Both the position numbers and the translations under genes were made by a program. 64,000 nucleotides of DNA. Source: Bacteroides neonati. GTDB lineage: Bacteria; Bacteroidota; Bacteroidia; Bacteroidales; Bacteroidaceae. The stretch lies in assembly GCF_000499785.1 (NCBI RefSeq), contig NZ_HG726026.1:147282-211281 (forward strand), read 5' to 3'. How positions within the stretch are numbered: position 1 is the stretch's first letter; each line of letters begins with the position of its first letter. Shown here in pieces: positions 9,463 to 18,408 of the stretch. A model generated the notes under the pieces. That model saw only the letters and a program-made list of their open reading frames with translations. It had not been told where the DNA came from and searched no databases.

Positions 9463-10128
9463 ATGAAGCGTTTTTTATTTACCATCATTGTATGGTGCGT
9501 TGCAATGATGTGTTATGGGCAAGAGCATAAATACTCTACGTTCTATTATCAGCGAGCCAGCCTTTTCGAGGAGTTGCCCATCGGTTCGAAAGACATTGTC
9601 TTTTTAGGCAATAGTATTACTAACGGAGGCGAATGGGCCGAACTTTTGAATAACAAACGGGTTAAAAACAGAGGAATTAGCGGTGATATTTGTCAAGGTG
9701 TATATGATCGCCTGGATCCGATTTTAAAAGGAAAACCGGCTAAAATATTTCTGTTGATAGGCATTAATGACATCAGCCGGGGGACTCCGGTTGATACGAT
9801 TGTTCGAAAAATTTCTTTGATTACTCAAAAAATTAAACAAGAATCTCCGAAAACAAAGCTATATTTGCAAAGTATACTTCCGGTAACAGATTACTATAAG
9901 ATGTTTGGAGGGCATACTTCGCAAGGGAACACAGTAAAACAGCTAAATGAAAAGCTTAGTGAGCTATCTGAAAAAGAGAAAATTACTTATATCGATCTTT
10001 ATTCTTCATTTGTAGATAAACAAACGGGAAAAATGGATATTCGTTATACCAATGATGGTTTACATCTATTGGGCAAAGGTTACCTCAAATGGATCGAAAT
10101 TATTAAACCTTATGTTGGTGAGAAATGA
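9463..10128 (+). CDS. SGNH/GDSL-family esterase
   Basis: The 221-residue protein has a signal peptide (ending CYGQ) and an SGNH hydrolase fold: block I is FLGNSITNG (nucleophile Ser), a GND-like block is LLIGINDIS, and the C-terminal Asp/His block is NDGLHLLGKGY. It is the size of single-domain carbohydrate acetylesterases. It sits between a hexosaminidase and a sialate O-acetylesterase, and its stop overlaps the next start by four bases. A role in deacetylating sialic acid or another glycan residue is inferred from this context. Confidence 0.85.
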   Translation: MKRFLFTIIVWCVAMMCYGQEHKYSTFYYQRASLFEELPIGSKDIVFLGNSITNGGEWAELLNNKRVKNRGISGDICQGVYDRLDPILKGKPAKIFLLIGINDISRGTPVDTIVRKISLITQKIKQESPKTKLYLQSILPVTDYYKMFGGHTSQGNTVKQLNEKLSELSEKEKITYIDLYSSFVDKQTGKMDIRYTNDGLHLLGKGYLKWIEIIKPYVGEK

Positions 10129-12191
10129 AAAGACTACTATTACTCTCTCTATCTTTGATCATGACCATGACTTTATTTGCACAAAAGCAAATAAAGGTGG
10201 CCTGCGTTGGTAATAGTATTACGTATGGGTCTGGTTTAGCCGATCCAAAAACACAGTCTTATCCTTCGCAACTTCAACAACTATTAGGTGAGGCTTATGA
10301 AGTGGGCAATTTCGGCAAGCCGGGAGCCACTTTATTAAACAAAGGCCATCGTCCGTATATGGAGCAGAGTGAATATAAAGATGCACTTGCTTTCGCAGGA
10401 GATATTGTAGTCATCCACTTGGGCATTAATGATACTGATCCGCGCAACTGGCCTCATTATCGAGATTATTTTGTTAAGGACTATTTGGCGTTAATCGATT
10501 CTTTCCGAATGGTTAATTCTAAATGTAGGGTTATCATTGCTCGGTTAACTCCAATAGCCGACCGCCACCCTCGCTTCGAATCGGGCACACGTGATTGGCA
10601 TGGAGAAATTCAACAAGCCATTGAAACAGTTGCCGACTATGCCGGTGTTCAGTTAATCGATTTCCATGAACCGCTCTATCCATATCCGTTTTTATTGCCC
10701 GATGCCGTGCACCCAACGAAAGAAGGAGCCGGGATTTTGGCTCAAACGGTATGTGCTGCTATCACAGGTAATTTTGGTGGTTTGCAATTATCCGAACTTT
10801 ATTCGGACAACATGGTGTTGCAGCGCGACACTCCTTTAACCATTCAGGGCAAAGCCAATGCCGGCGATAAGATAGTGGTGAAACTCGCCGGGCAACAAGC
10901 AACAGCCAAGGCTGCCGACAATGGACGGTGGGCTGTGACACTGCGCCCATTGAAAGCAGGAGGACCTTATACACTGACTGTTGCCGGACAGAAACAAAAG
11001 TTAGTGTACACGGATGTATTGATTGGAGAAGTGTGGCTCTGTTCGGGGCAGTCGAATATGGAGTTCATGGTAAAGCAAACTGCTACCGCAAAGAGTACCC
11101 TGCAGCAAGCCGATAACAATTTGATTCGCCTGTTTGATAAGAAAGCACGTTGGCGTACGAATGCCGTCGAATGGGACCAGTCTGTGCTCGACTCGCTTAA
11201 TCATTTGCAGTACTATGCCGACACTCAATGGTCTGTCGCTTCGTCGGGCAGTGTGAGTTCTTTCTCGGCCGTAGCTTATTATTTCGGGAAAATGTTGCAA
11301 GATAGTTTGCAAGTTCCTGTCGGGCTGATTTGCAATGCCATCGGAGGTTCTCCCACAGAGGCTTGGATAGATCGTGCAACATTGGAATATCAATTTCCGG
11401 GCATCTTACGTAACTGGACACAAAATGACTTTATACAAGATTGGGTACGCGGACGGGCTGCTTTGAATGTGAAGAAATCGGATAATAAGCAGCAACGGCA
11501 TCCATACGAACCTTGCTATTTGTATGAGGCGGGGATTCGTTCTTTCGATCAGTTTCCGATAAAGGGTGTTATTTGGTATCAAGGAGAGTCGAATGCACAA
11601 AACAGGGAGACGCATGAGAAATTATTTACCCTCTTGATACAAAGCTGGCGCAAGAGCTGGAAGAATGAAACGCTTCCGTTCTATTATGTTCAGTTGTCAA
11701 GTTTAGATCGTCCGTCGTGGACCTGGTTCCGCGATAGTCAACGCAGATTGATGAAGCAGATTCCTCATACAGGTATGGTGGTATCGAGCGATTGTGGCGA
11801 CTCGCTGGATGTGCATCCGATCAATAAAAAACCAATTGGTGAGCGTTTGGCACGTTGGGCTTTGAACCAAACGTATGGTCAAACGAATGTGGTTCCCTCC
11901 GGACCCCTTTTCCGTAGTATGGAACTGCGTGACGGGGCTGCATACCTCTCTTTTGATTATGCCGAAAATATGGGCAGTGTAGACCGGCAACCATTAAGAA
12001 CGTTTGAAGTGGCAGAAACCGAGGGTGTTTATTATCCGGCAACTGCCGAAGTAATAGGAAATCAAATTAAAGTATATAATAAGGAAGTGAAGCAGCCGCA
12101 TTACGTACGCTACGGGTGGCAGCCTTTTACGCGTGCCAATCTGGTGAATGGATCCGGATTGCCGGCTTCGACCTTTCGCACAGATAAATAA
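10125..12191 (+). CDS. Two-domain sialate O-acetylesterase
   Basis: The 688-residue secreted protein joins two esterase modules. Residues ~20-210 form an SGNH domain (CVGNSITYG, HLGINDTDP, DAVHPTKEG). Residues ~225-680 form a SASA/DUF303-type domain with WLCSGQSNMEF and GVIWYQGESN. Two-domain enzymes of this kind in Bacteroides and Tannerella remove O-acetyl groups from sialic acids so that sialidases can act. Translation is probably coupled to the preceding esterase by the ATGA overlap. It belongs to the sialoglycan operon. Confidence 0.9.
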   Translation: MKRLLLLSLSLIMTMTLFAQKQIKVACVGNSITYGSGLADPKTQSYPSQLQQLLGEAYEVGNFGKPGATLLNKGHRPYMEQSEYKDALAFAGDIVVIHLGINDTDPRNWPHYRDYFVKDYLALIDSFRMVNSKCRVIIARLTPIADRHPRFESGTRDWHGEIQQAIETVADYAGVQLIDFHEPLYPYPFLLPDAVHPTKEGAGILAQTVCAAITGNFGGLQLSELYSDNMVLQRDTPLTIQGKANAGDKIVVKLAGQQATAKAADNGRWAVTLRPLKAGGPYTLTVAGQKQKLVYTDVLIGEVWLCSGQSNMEFMVKQTATAKSTLQQADNNLIRLFDKKARWRTNAVEWDQSVLDSLNHLQYYADTQWSVASSGSVSSFSAVAYYFGKMLQDSLQVPVGLICNAIGGSPTEAWIDRATLEYQFPGILRNWTQNDFIQDWVRGRAALNVKKSDNKQQRHPYEPCYLYEAGIRSFDQFPIKGVIWYQGESNAQNRETHEKLFTLLIQSWRKSWKNETLPFYYVQLSSLDRPSWTWFRDSQRRLMKQIPHTGMVVSSDCGDSLDVHPINKKPIGERLARWALNQTYGQTNVVPSGPLFRSMELRDGAAYLSFDYAENMGSVDRQPLRTFEVAETEGVYYPATAEVIGNQIKVYNKEVKQPHYVRYGWQPFTRANLVNGSGLPASTFRTDK

Positions 12192-12209
12192 AAGAAGGAA
12201 TAATAACGT

Positions 12210-14777
12210 ATGGTGAAGAGAATAATTGGAGGATTGCTTTGTTGTTGCAGTATGGTTTACGGCCAAAACCGGAGTGAGGCTGTGACACTGACGTTGAATG
12301 ACCATTGGCTGTTTTCGCAGGCAGGAACTGAAAAGTGGTTATCGGCTAAAGTGCCGGGTACTGTACATCAGGATTTAATTCATCATCAGCTATTGCCCGA
12401 CCCCTTCTATGGAGTTAATGAAGAGAAAATTCAATGGGTCGAAAATGAAGATTGGCAATATAAAACAAGCTTTACGGTAAGTGAAGAGTTGCTGAACCGG
12501 GAGGGTGCTTTGCTAACCTTTGAAGGGCTTGACACGTATGCCGATGTCTACCTTAACGGTAGTTTGGTGCTAAAATCCGATAATATGTTTGTAGGCTATT
12601 CGGTTCCGGTGAAGTCGGTCTTGCGTAAAGGTGAGAATCGGTTACAGGTTTATTTTCACTCGCCTGTCAAACGGGTTATGCCGCAGCAGGCCTCCAACGG
12701 TTTCAATTATCCGGCGGATAATGATCATCATAAAGAGCATTTGAGTGTTTTCACCCGAAAGGCTCCTTATAGTTATGGCTGGGATTGGGGCATTCGTATG
12801 GTGACCAGTGGAATTTGGCGCCCGGTTTCTTTGCGCTTTTATGATGTAGCTACCATCGATGATTATCAGGTAAAACAACTTTCATTAACAGACGAAGCGG
12901 CTCAACTGCTTCATGAACTGGAGGTGAAAAGTGTGTCTGCGCAAGAAGAGCAGGCCGAAGTCGTTGTCTCCTACTCATTGGAAGGAGGAGCCAAGACAAC
13001 AATTAGGCAAGAGGTACGCCTACAACCGGGCATGAACCGCATTCGTATCCCGATGGAATTGCCGCACCCGGTGCGTTGGATGCCTAATGGGTGGGGCAAG
13101 CCTACTCTGTATGACTTCTCTGCACAACTTGTATGTAAGGACGTAACCGTTGCCGAGCAACGGCATCGTATTGGTTTGCGTACCATCCGTGTGGTCAATG
13201 AAAAGGATAAAGCGGGCGAGTCGTTTTACTTTGAAGTGAACGGCATCCCGATGTTTGCTAAAGGAGCTAACTATATTCCCCAAGATGCCCTGCTTCCGAA
13301 TGTAACCACAGAACGCTATGAAACCTTGTTTCGTGATGTTCGCGAGGCTCATATGAATATGATCCGCGTATGGGGCGGAGGAACGTATGAAGACGATCGT
13401 TTCTATGAATTAGCCGATGAAAATGGTATATTGGTATGGCAAGACTTTATGTTCGCGTGTACCTCTTATCCGAGCGATCCCACGTTTTTGAAGCGGGTGG
13501 AAGAAGAGGCTACTTATAACATTAAACGCTTGCGCAATCATGCTTCATTGGCTATGTGGTGCGGTAACAATGAGATTTTAGAAGGATTGAAATACTGGGG
13601 TTGGGAGAAAAAGTTCACCCCTGAGGTTTATCAAGAGATGTTTCGCGGATACGATCGGTTGTTCAACGAATTATTACCGGCTAAGGTAAGCGAGTTGGAT
13701 GGTGATCGTTTTTATAAACACAGTTCACCTTACTTTGCTAACTGGGGGCGTCCCGATTCATGGGGAGTAGGCGATAGCCACAACTGGGGAGTATGGTATG
13801 GTAAGAAAACATTCGAATCATTGGATACCGACCTGCCTCGTTTTATGAGTGAGTTTGGCTTTCAGTCATTTCCCGAAATGAAAACAATTGCTACATTTGC
13901 TGCTCCCGAAGACTATCAGATTGAGTCGAAGGTGATGAACGGACACCAAAAGAGTAGCATCGGGAATGCACTGATACGTACGTATATGGAGCGCGATTAT
14001 ATCGTTCCGGAGAAGTTTGAAGACTTTGTCTACATCGGCCTGGTGCTTCAAGGAAGAGGTATGCGGCATGGATTCGAAGCTCATCGACGCAATCGCCCTT
14101 ATTGCATGGGAACGCTCTACTGGCAGTTGAACGATAGTTGGCCTGTGGTATCGTGGTCGAGCATTGATTACTATGGCAACTGGAAAGCGCTTCATTATCA
14201 GGCGAAGCGTGCATTTGCACCGTTACTTATTAATCCGGTGCAACAGGGCGACTCTTTACAGGTTCACCTACTGTCGGATGAGTTGAAAGCATTGGATGCT
14301 TTGACACTGGATATGCGTTTAATTGATTTCAATGGTAAACTTATAAAGAAAGAATCTATAAAATCGTTATCTTTGCCTGCCAATACGTCTATGTGTGTGT
14401 ACCGACAGTCATTGGCCTCGCTTTTGACAACCGAACAGCGTACAAACTGTTTTCTTTCGCTCACTCTGAAAGAGAAGTCAGGGCATAAGGTAGCCGAAGA
14501 GGTGTACTTCTTTGAACCGACTAAAAACTTGAATCTTCCTCAAGCATCTGTTTCTTATAAGGTGAAGCAACGCAATGGAAGTTGCGAGTTAACGCTCACT
14601 TCTTCTCAGTTGGCTAAAGATGTATTTATTCAGGTGCCGATACAAGGAGCACGATTTAGTGATAACTTCTTCGATCTGCTTCCCGGAGAAACAAAGAAGG
14701 TTACCATTAGCTCTCCTGCGCTGAACAAAGAAGGAAAATTAGACATAACAATAAAACACGTAAGAGAAACATATTAA
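12210..14777 (+). CDS. Beta-mannosidase (GH2)
   Basis: The 855-residue secreted protein has a signal peptide ending VYGQ, an N-terminal sugar-binding sandwich domain, an Ig-like domain, a TIM barrel and C-terminal beta domains. The acid/base Glu is in WCGNNEI (E455) and the nucleophile Glu in MSEFGFQSFP (E548); both motifs are typical of GH2 mannosidases. It hydrolyses the beta-mannose of the N-glycan core or of manno-oligosaccharides. The gene follows the acetylesterase by 18 bases. With the sialidase and two hexosaminidases it points to complex N-glycans as the target. Confidence 0.92.
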   Translation: MVKRIIGGLLCCCSMVYGQNRSEAVTLTLNDHWLFSQAGTEKWLSAKVPGTVHQDLIHHQLLPDPFYGVNEEKIQWVENEDWQYKTSFTVSEELLNREGALLTFEGLDTYADVYLNGSLVLKSDNMFVGYSVPVKSVLRKGENRLQVYFHSPVKRVMPQQASNGFNYPADNDHHKEHLSVFTRKAPYSYGWDWGIRMVTSGIWRPVSLRFYDVATIDDYQVKQLSLTDEAAQLLHELEVKSVSAQEEQAEVVVSYSLEGGAKTTIRQEVRLQPGMNRIRIPMELPHPVRWMPNGWGKPTLYDFSAQLVCKDVTVAEQRHRIGLRTIRVVNEKDKAGESFYFEVNGIPMFAKGANYIPQDALLPNVTTERYETLFRDVREAHMNMIRVWGGGTYEDDRFYELADENGILVWQDFMFACTSYPSDPTFLKRVEEEATYNIKRLRNHASLAMWCGNNEILEGLKYWGWEKKFTPEVYQEMFRGYDRLFNELLPAKVSELDGDRFYKHSSPYFANWGRPDSWGVGDSHNWGVWYGKKTFESLDTDLPRFMSEFGFQSFPEMKTIATFAAPEDYQIESKVMNGHQKSSIGNALIRTYMERDYIVPEKFEDFVYIGLVLQGRGMRHGFEAHRRNRPYCMGTLYWQLNDSWPVVSWSSIDYYGNWKALHYQAKRAFAPLLINPVQQGDSLQVHLLSDELKALDALTLDMRLIDFNGKLIKKESIKSLSLPANTSMCVYRQSLASLLTTEQRTNCFLSLTLKEKSGHKVAEEVYFFEPTKNLNLPQASVSYKVKQRNGSCELTLTSSQLAKDVFIQVPIQGARFSDNFFDLLPGETKKVTISSPALNKEGKLDITIKHVRETY

Positions 14778-14791
14778 TTAATCAAACTATT

Positions 14792-17119
14792 ATGATGAAA
14801 CAAACTTTTAAAGTGGCCGGTTTTCTGGCATTAACGGGGCTTATAGCTTCCTGTAAATCGGAGCAAAAGCTTGCCGATTATCAAGTGATTCCTTTACCGC
14901 AAGAGATTGCCGTATTGCAGAGCAATCCTTTTATACTGGGTGGGGATGTGAAAATAATCTATCCTGAAGGAAATGAGAAAATGCATAAAAATGCTCTTTT
15001 CTTAGCCGAGTATTTGAAGAAAGCTACAGGAAAAGATTTTGCAATCGAAACGGGAACTGAAGGGAAGAATGCCATTGTGCTTCAATTGGGTCTGCAGTCG
15101 GAAAATCCGGAGGCTTATCAACTCAAAGTAGGCAGTGAAGGTGTTACCATTGCTGCACCTAGCGAAGCAGGTGTATTTTATGGTATTCAGACACTGCGCA
15201 AATCAATTCCGGTAGCAGTGGGTGCACAAATCTCATTGCCCGCAGCAGAGATCAACGATTATCCTCGTTTTGGATATCGTGGGGTGCACCTTGACGTAGC
15301 TCGTCACTTCTTTACGGTAGACGAAGTGAAGTCATTCATCGATATGATGACGTTGCATAATATGAATCGTATGCACTGGCATCTTACCGAAGATCAAGGC
15401 TGGCGTTTGGAGATAAAGAAGTATCCGAAGCTGACAGAAATCGGTTCGAAAAGAACAGAGACGGTGATCGGACGTAATTCCGGCAAATATGACGGAATAC
15501 CTTACGGTGGATTTTACACGCAGGAGCAAGCTAAGGAAATTGTTGAGTATGCTGCTCAACGATATGTTACCGTTATTCCTGAGATAGATCTTCCGGGACA
15601 TATGCAGGCTGCATTGGCTGCTTATCCTCACCTTGGCTGTACCGGCGGACCGTACGAAGTATGGAGAGAATGGGGTATATCGGATAATGTGCTTTGTGCA
15701 GGCAATGACAGTACGTTGACCTTTATCGATGATGTGCTGACTGAAGTGATGGAAATATTCCCATCCAGTTATATTCATATTGGTGGCGACGAATGTCCGA
15801 AAACACAATGGGAAAAGTGTCCTAAATGTCAGGCTCGTATCAAATCTCTGGGTTTGAAATCGGATGATAAGCACTCGAAAGAAGAGCGTTTGCAGAGCGT
15901 CATTATTAACCATGCAGAGAAGTTCCTCAACGAACACGGTCGTCAGATTATCGGTTGGGATGAGATTCTCGAAGGTGGATTGGCTCCTAATGCAACCGTT
16001 ATGTCATGGCGTGGTGAAGCCGGTGGTATTGAAGCTGCCAAGCAGAAACACGATGTGTTGATGACTCCGAATACATATCTGTATTTTGATTATTATCAGA
16101 CGAAAGATGTGGATAACGAACCTTTAGCTATTGGTGGTTATCTGCCGTTGGAGAGAGTATACAGCTACGAACCGATGCCTGCTTCTCTGACTCCCGAAGA
16201 GCAGAAATACATTGTAGGTGTACAAGCCAATCACTGGACTGAGTATATGCCTACCTTTGCGCAGGTGCAATACATGGCATTGCCTCGTTGGGCTGCTTTG
16301 AGCGAAATTCAATGGACCATGCCTGCTAAGAAAAACTATCAGGACTTCTTGAAGCGCCTGCCTCGCTTGATTGAGCTTTACAACGCCGAAGGTTATAACT
16401 ATGCTAAACACGTATTTGATGTGACAGCCGAGTTCAACCCAAATCCGGTAGATGGTACGCTCGATGTAAAACTATCGACACTTGATGGCGCTCCTATTCA
16501 CTATACGTTAGATGGTACAGAGCCTACTGCTTCCTCACCGGTATGCGATAGCATTTTGAAGATAAAGGAAAACGGAACGTTGCAGGCGGTTGCTATACGT
16601 TCGGCAGGTAATAGCCGTATCGTTTCTGAGAAGGTTGTGTTCAGCAAATCAAGTATGAAGTCGATTGTTGCCAATCAGCCCATAAATAAACAATATGAGT
16701 TTAATGGTGCCCCTACTTTAGTAGATGGCCTTAAGGGTAATGGAAATTATAAGACTGGTCGCTGGATTGCTTTTTACAAGAACGATATGGATGTTACAAT
16801 TGATATGCAGCAGCCAACCGAAATAGCTAGTGTAGAGATTTCGACTTGTGTGGAGAAAGGTGATTGGGTATTTGATGCCAGAGGCTTGTCGATAGAGATA
16901 TCGGAAGATGGCAAGAGCTTTACCAAAGTGGCTTCAGAGGATTATCCGGCTATGACGGCAGCAGACCGCAACGGCATTTACAATCATAAACTGACATTTT
17001 CTCCCGTAAAAGCACGCTACGTGAAAGTGGTGGCATTGTCCGAACAGTCTATTCCCGATTGGCACGGTGGTATGGGTAAGCCCGGCTTCTTGTTTGTCGA
17101 TGAGATTACTGTAAACTAA
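14792..17119 (+). CDS. Beta-N-acetylhexosaminidase (GH20) lipoprotein with C-terminal accessory domains
   Basis: The 775-residue lipoprotein has a lipobox near residue 21 (LIASC), a GH20b N-terminal domain, and a TIM barrel with WHLTEDQGWR and the catalytic pair in HIGGDECPK (H329, D333/E334). After the barrel come a chitobiase-C-like sandwich (LDGTEPTASSPV) and a C-terminal F5/8-type discoidin-like domain. It should release terminal GlcNAc/GalNAc. It differs from the first GH20 gene of the operon by its canonical motif and lipid anchor, so the two probably act on different linkages or in different locations. Confidence 0.93.
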   Translation: MMKQTFKVAGFLALTGLIASCKSEQKLADYQVIPLPQEIAVLQSNPFILGGDVKIIYPEGNEKMHKNALFLAEYLKKATGKDFAIETGTEGKNAIVLQLGLQSENPEAYQLKVGSEGVTIAAPSEAGVFYGIQTLRKSIPVAVGAQISLPAAEINDYPRFGYRGVHLDVARHFFTVDEVKSFIDMMTLHNMNRMHWHLTEDQGWRLEIKKYPKLTEIGSKRTETVIGRNSGKYDGIPYGGFYTQEQAKEIVEYAAQRYVTVIPEIDLPGHMQAALAAYPHLGCTGGPYEVWREWGISDNVLCAGNDSTLTFIDDVLTEVMEIFPSSYIHIGGDECPKTQWEKCPKCQARIKSLGLKSDDKHSKEERLQSVIINHAEKFLNEHGRQIIGWDEILEGGLAPNATVMSWRGEAGGIEAAKQKHDVLMTPNTYLYFDYYQTKDVDNEPLAIGGYLPLERVYSYEPMPASLTPEEQKYIVGVQANHWTEYMPTFAQVQYMALPRWAALSEIQWTMPAKKNYQDFLKRLPRLIELYNAEGYNYAKHVFDVTAEFNPNPVDGTLDVKLSTLDGAPIHYTLDGTEPTASSPVCDSILKIKENGTLQAVAIRSAGNSRIVSEKVVFSKSSMKSIVANQPINKQYEFNGAPTLVDGLKGNGNYKTGRWIAFYKNDMDVTIDMQQPTEIASVEISTCVEKGDWVFDARGLSIEISEDGKSFTKVASEDYPAMTAADRNGIYNHKLTFSPVKARYVKVVALSEQSIPDWHGGMGKPGFLFVDEITVN

Positions 17120-18337
17120 TTGTTGCATACAGTGGTAAGGACAACTGTTTGGTTTTTCCTTTGTATACTTGTCGGGTTGATTGCTTCGTGCAACTCCCGA
17201 CAAGCAACACTGCTTACGCAACCGATCAGTATACAAGAAATGATAGGAATCCCTGATGCAGAACCCGGTTTTGCATCAGGGGTTTCGGCTTGTTATGCAG
17301 GTGCTATTGATGATCTGCTATTGGTAGCGGGTGGATGTAATTTTCCCGATCTACCTTTAACGGCAGGTGGGAAGAAGAGATATTATAAAGGTATTTACGT
17401 AGCCAATCGCAATGTCGACTCTGTTTTCCATTGGAGAAAAGTAGGAGAGCTGCCTGTAGCTGCCGCCTATGGTGTTTCCATACCTATTCCCGGAGGTTTG
17501 ATCTTTGCCGGTGGAATGAACGAAGAGGGATCGCTCTCTTCGGTATATCGGCTGCGTCTAAGCAAGGATAAACAATCGGTTATTATGGATACACTACATT
17601 CACTACCTTTTGCTATAGATAATATGGCGGGTGTTGTAGTGGGCGAAAGACTCTTTCTGATAGGTGGCAATGTAGAAGGAAAGCCCTCTTGTTCCCTTTT
17701 ATCGGCAGAGTTATCCCATCTAAATGAAGGCTGGTTGCAAGAATCCTCTTTTCCCGGCGACCCCAGAATTCAGCCTGTTTGTGCAGCACAATCTGCTAAG
17801 GGTGGAAGCATTTATATGTGGGGAGGTTTTGCTCCCTCGGTGGACGGTGTTCGGGCTACATTGTCGACAGACGGGTATGCTTATTCAATTGCTGAACGTA
17901 GTTGGAAACAGCTTGCAACGCCTACGGGAAGCGACTCTGTATCTGTTTCGTTAGGTGGCGGCGGTGCTGTTTCGTTAAACGATAGTTTAATAATCTGTAC
18001 CGGAGGGGTCAATAAACGTATCTTTTTATCTGCACTTAGGCGGGGAGAAATGCTTCAAAAAGCGAAAGCGGCTCAATGCACCAAACAGATTGACAGCCTC
18101 AAAGCTGTAGACAGTGTTTATCTATCTCGTCCGGCCGATTGGTATTGTTTCAACGATAAGGTGCTTCTCTATAACGTGCTTCGCGACTCTTGGACGGAGG
18201 TATCTCAAAGTACTTCGCTGGCTCGTGCCGGAGCTGCTTTAGTGGGCTGTAACGATACGTTATTTTCCATTTGCGGAGAGCTAAAGCCCGGAGTTCGTAC
18301 CCCTGAAATAAATAAGTTGATCATCCGTTCTTATTAA
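17120..18337 (+). CDS. nanM: Kelch-type N-acetylneuraminate mutarotase/epimerase lipoprotein
   Basis: The ~405-residue lipoprotein (lipobox LIASC near 24) has kelch repeats of a cyclically permuted beta-propeller: LLVAGGCNFPD, GGLIFAGGMNEEG, ERLFLIGGNVEGK, IYMWGGFAP, LIICTGGVNK. NanM converts alpha-sialic acid freed by sialidase to the beta anomer. The frame opens with TTG directly after the previous stop; a GTG at 17132 is an alternative start and no ATG fits the signal peptide. It closes the operon and a strong hairpin follows. The family fit is good; the symbol is by analogy with E. coli NanM. Confidence 0.82.
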   Translation: MLHTVVRTTVWFFLCILVGLIASCNSRQATLLTQPISIQEMIGIPDAEPGFASGVSACYAGAIDDLLLVAGGCNFPDLPLTAGGKKRYYKGIYVANRNVDSVFHWRKVGELPVAAAYGVSIPIPGGLIFAGGMNEEGSLSSVYRLRLSKDKQSVIMDTLHSLPFAIDNMAGVVVGERLFLIGGNVEGKPSCSLLSAELSHLNEGWLQESSFPGDPRIQPVCAAQSAKGGSIYMWGGFAPSVDGVRATLSTDGYAYSIAERSWKQLATPTGSDSVSVSLGGGGAVSLNDSLIICTGGVNKRIFLSALRRGEMLQKAKAAQCTKQIDSLKAVDSVYLSRPADWYCFNDKVLLYNVLRDSWTEVSQSTSLARAGAALVGCNDTLFSICGELKPGVRTPEINKLIIRSY

Positions 18338-18356
18338 AAACTTATATCAGTAAACG

Positions 18357-18405
18357 AAAGAGAGGCGAATGTTACTTCAATGGACAGTAACATTCGCCTC
18401 TCTTT
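18357..18405. terminator. Bidirectional terminator
   Basis: Perfect 19-base arms (18357-18375 and 18387-18405) around an 11-base loop, rich in A on the left and T on the right. It lies between convergent genes and can end both transcripts. Confidence 0.85.
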
Positions 18406-18408
18406 CAT

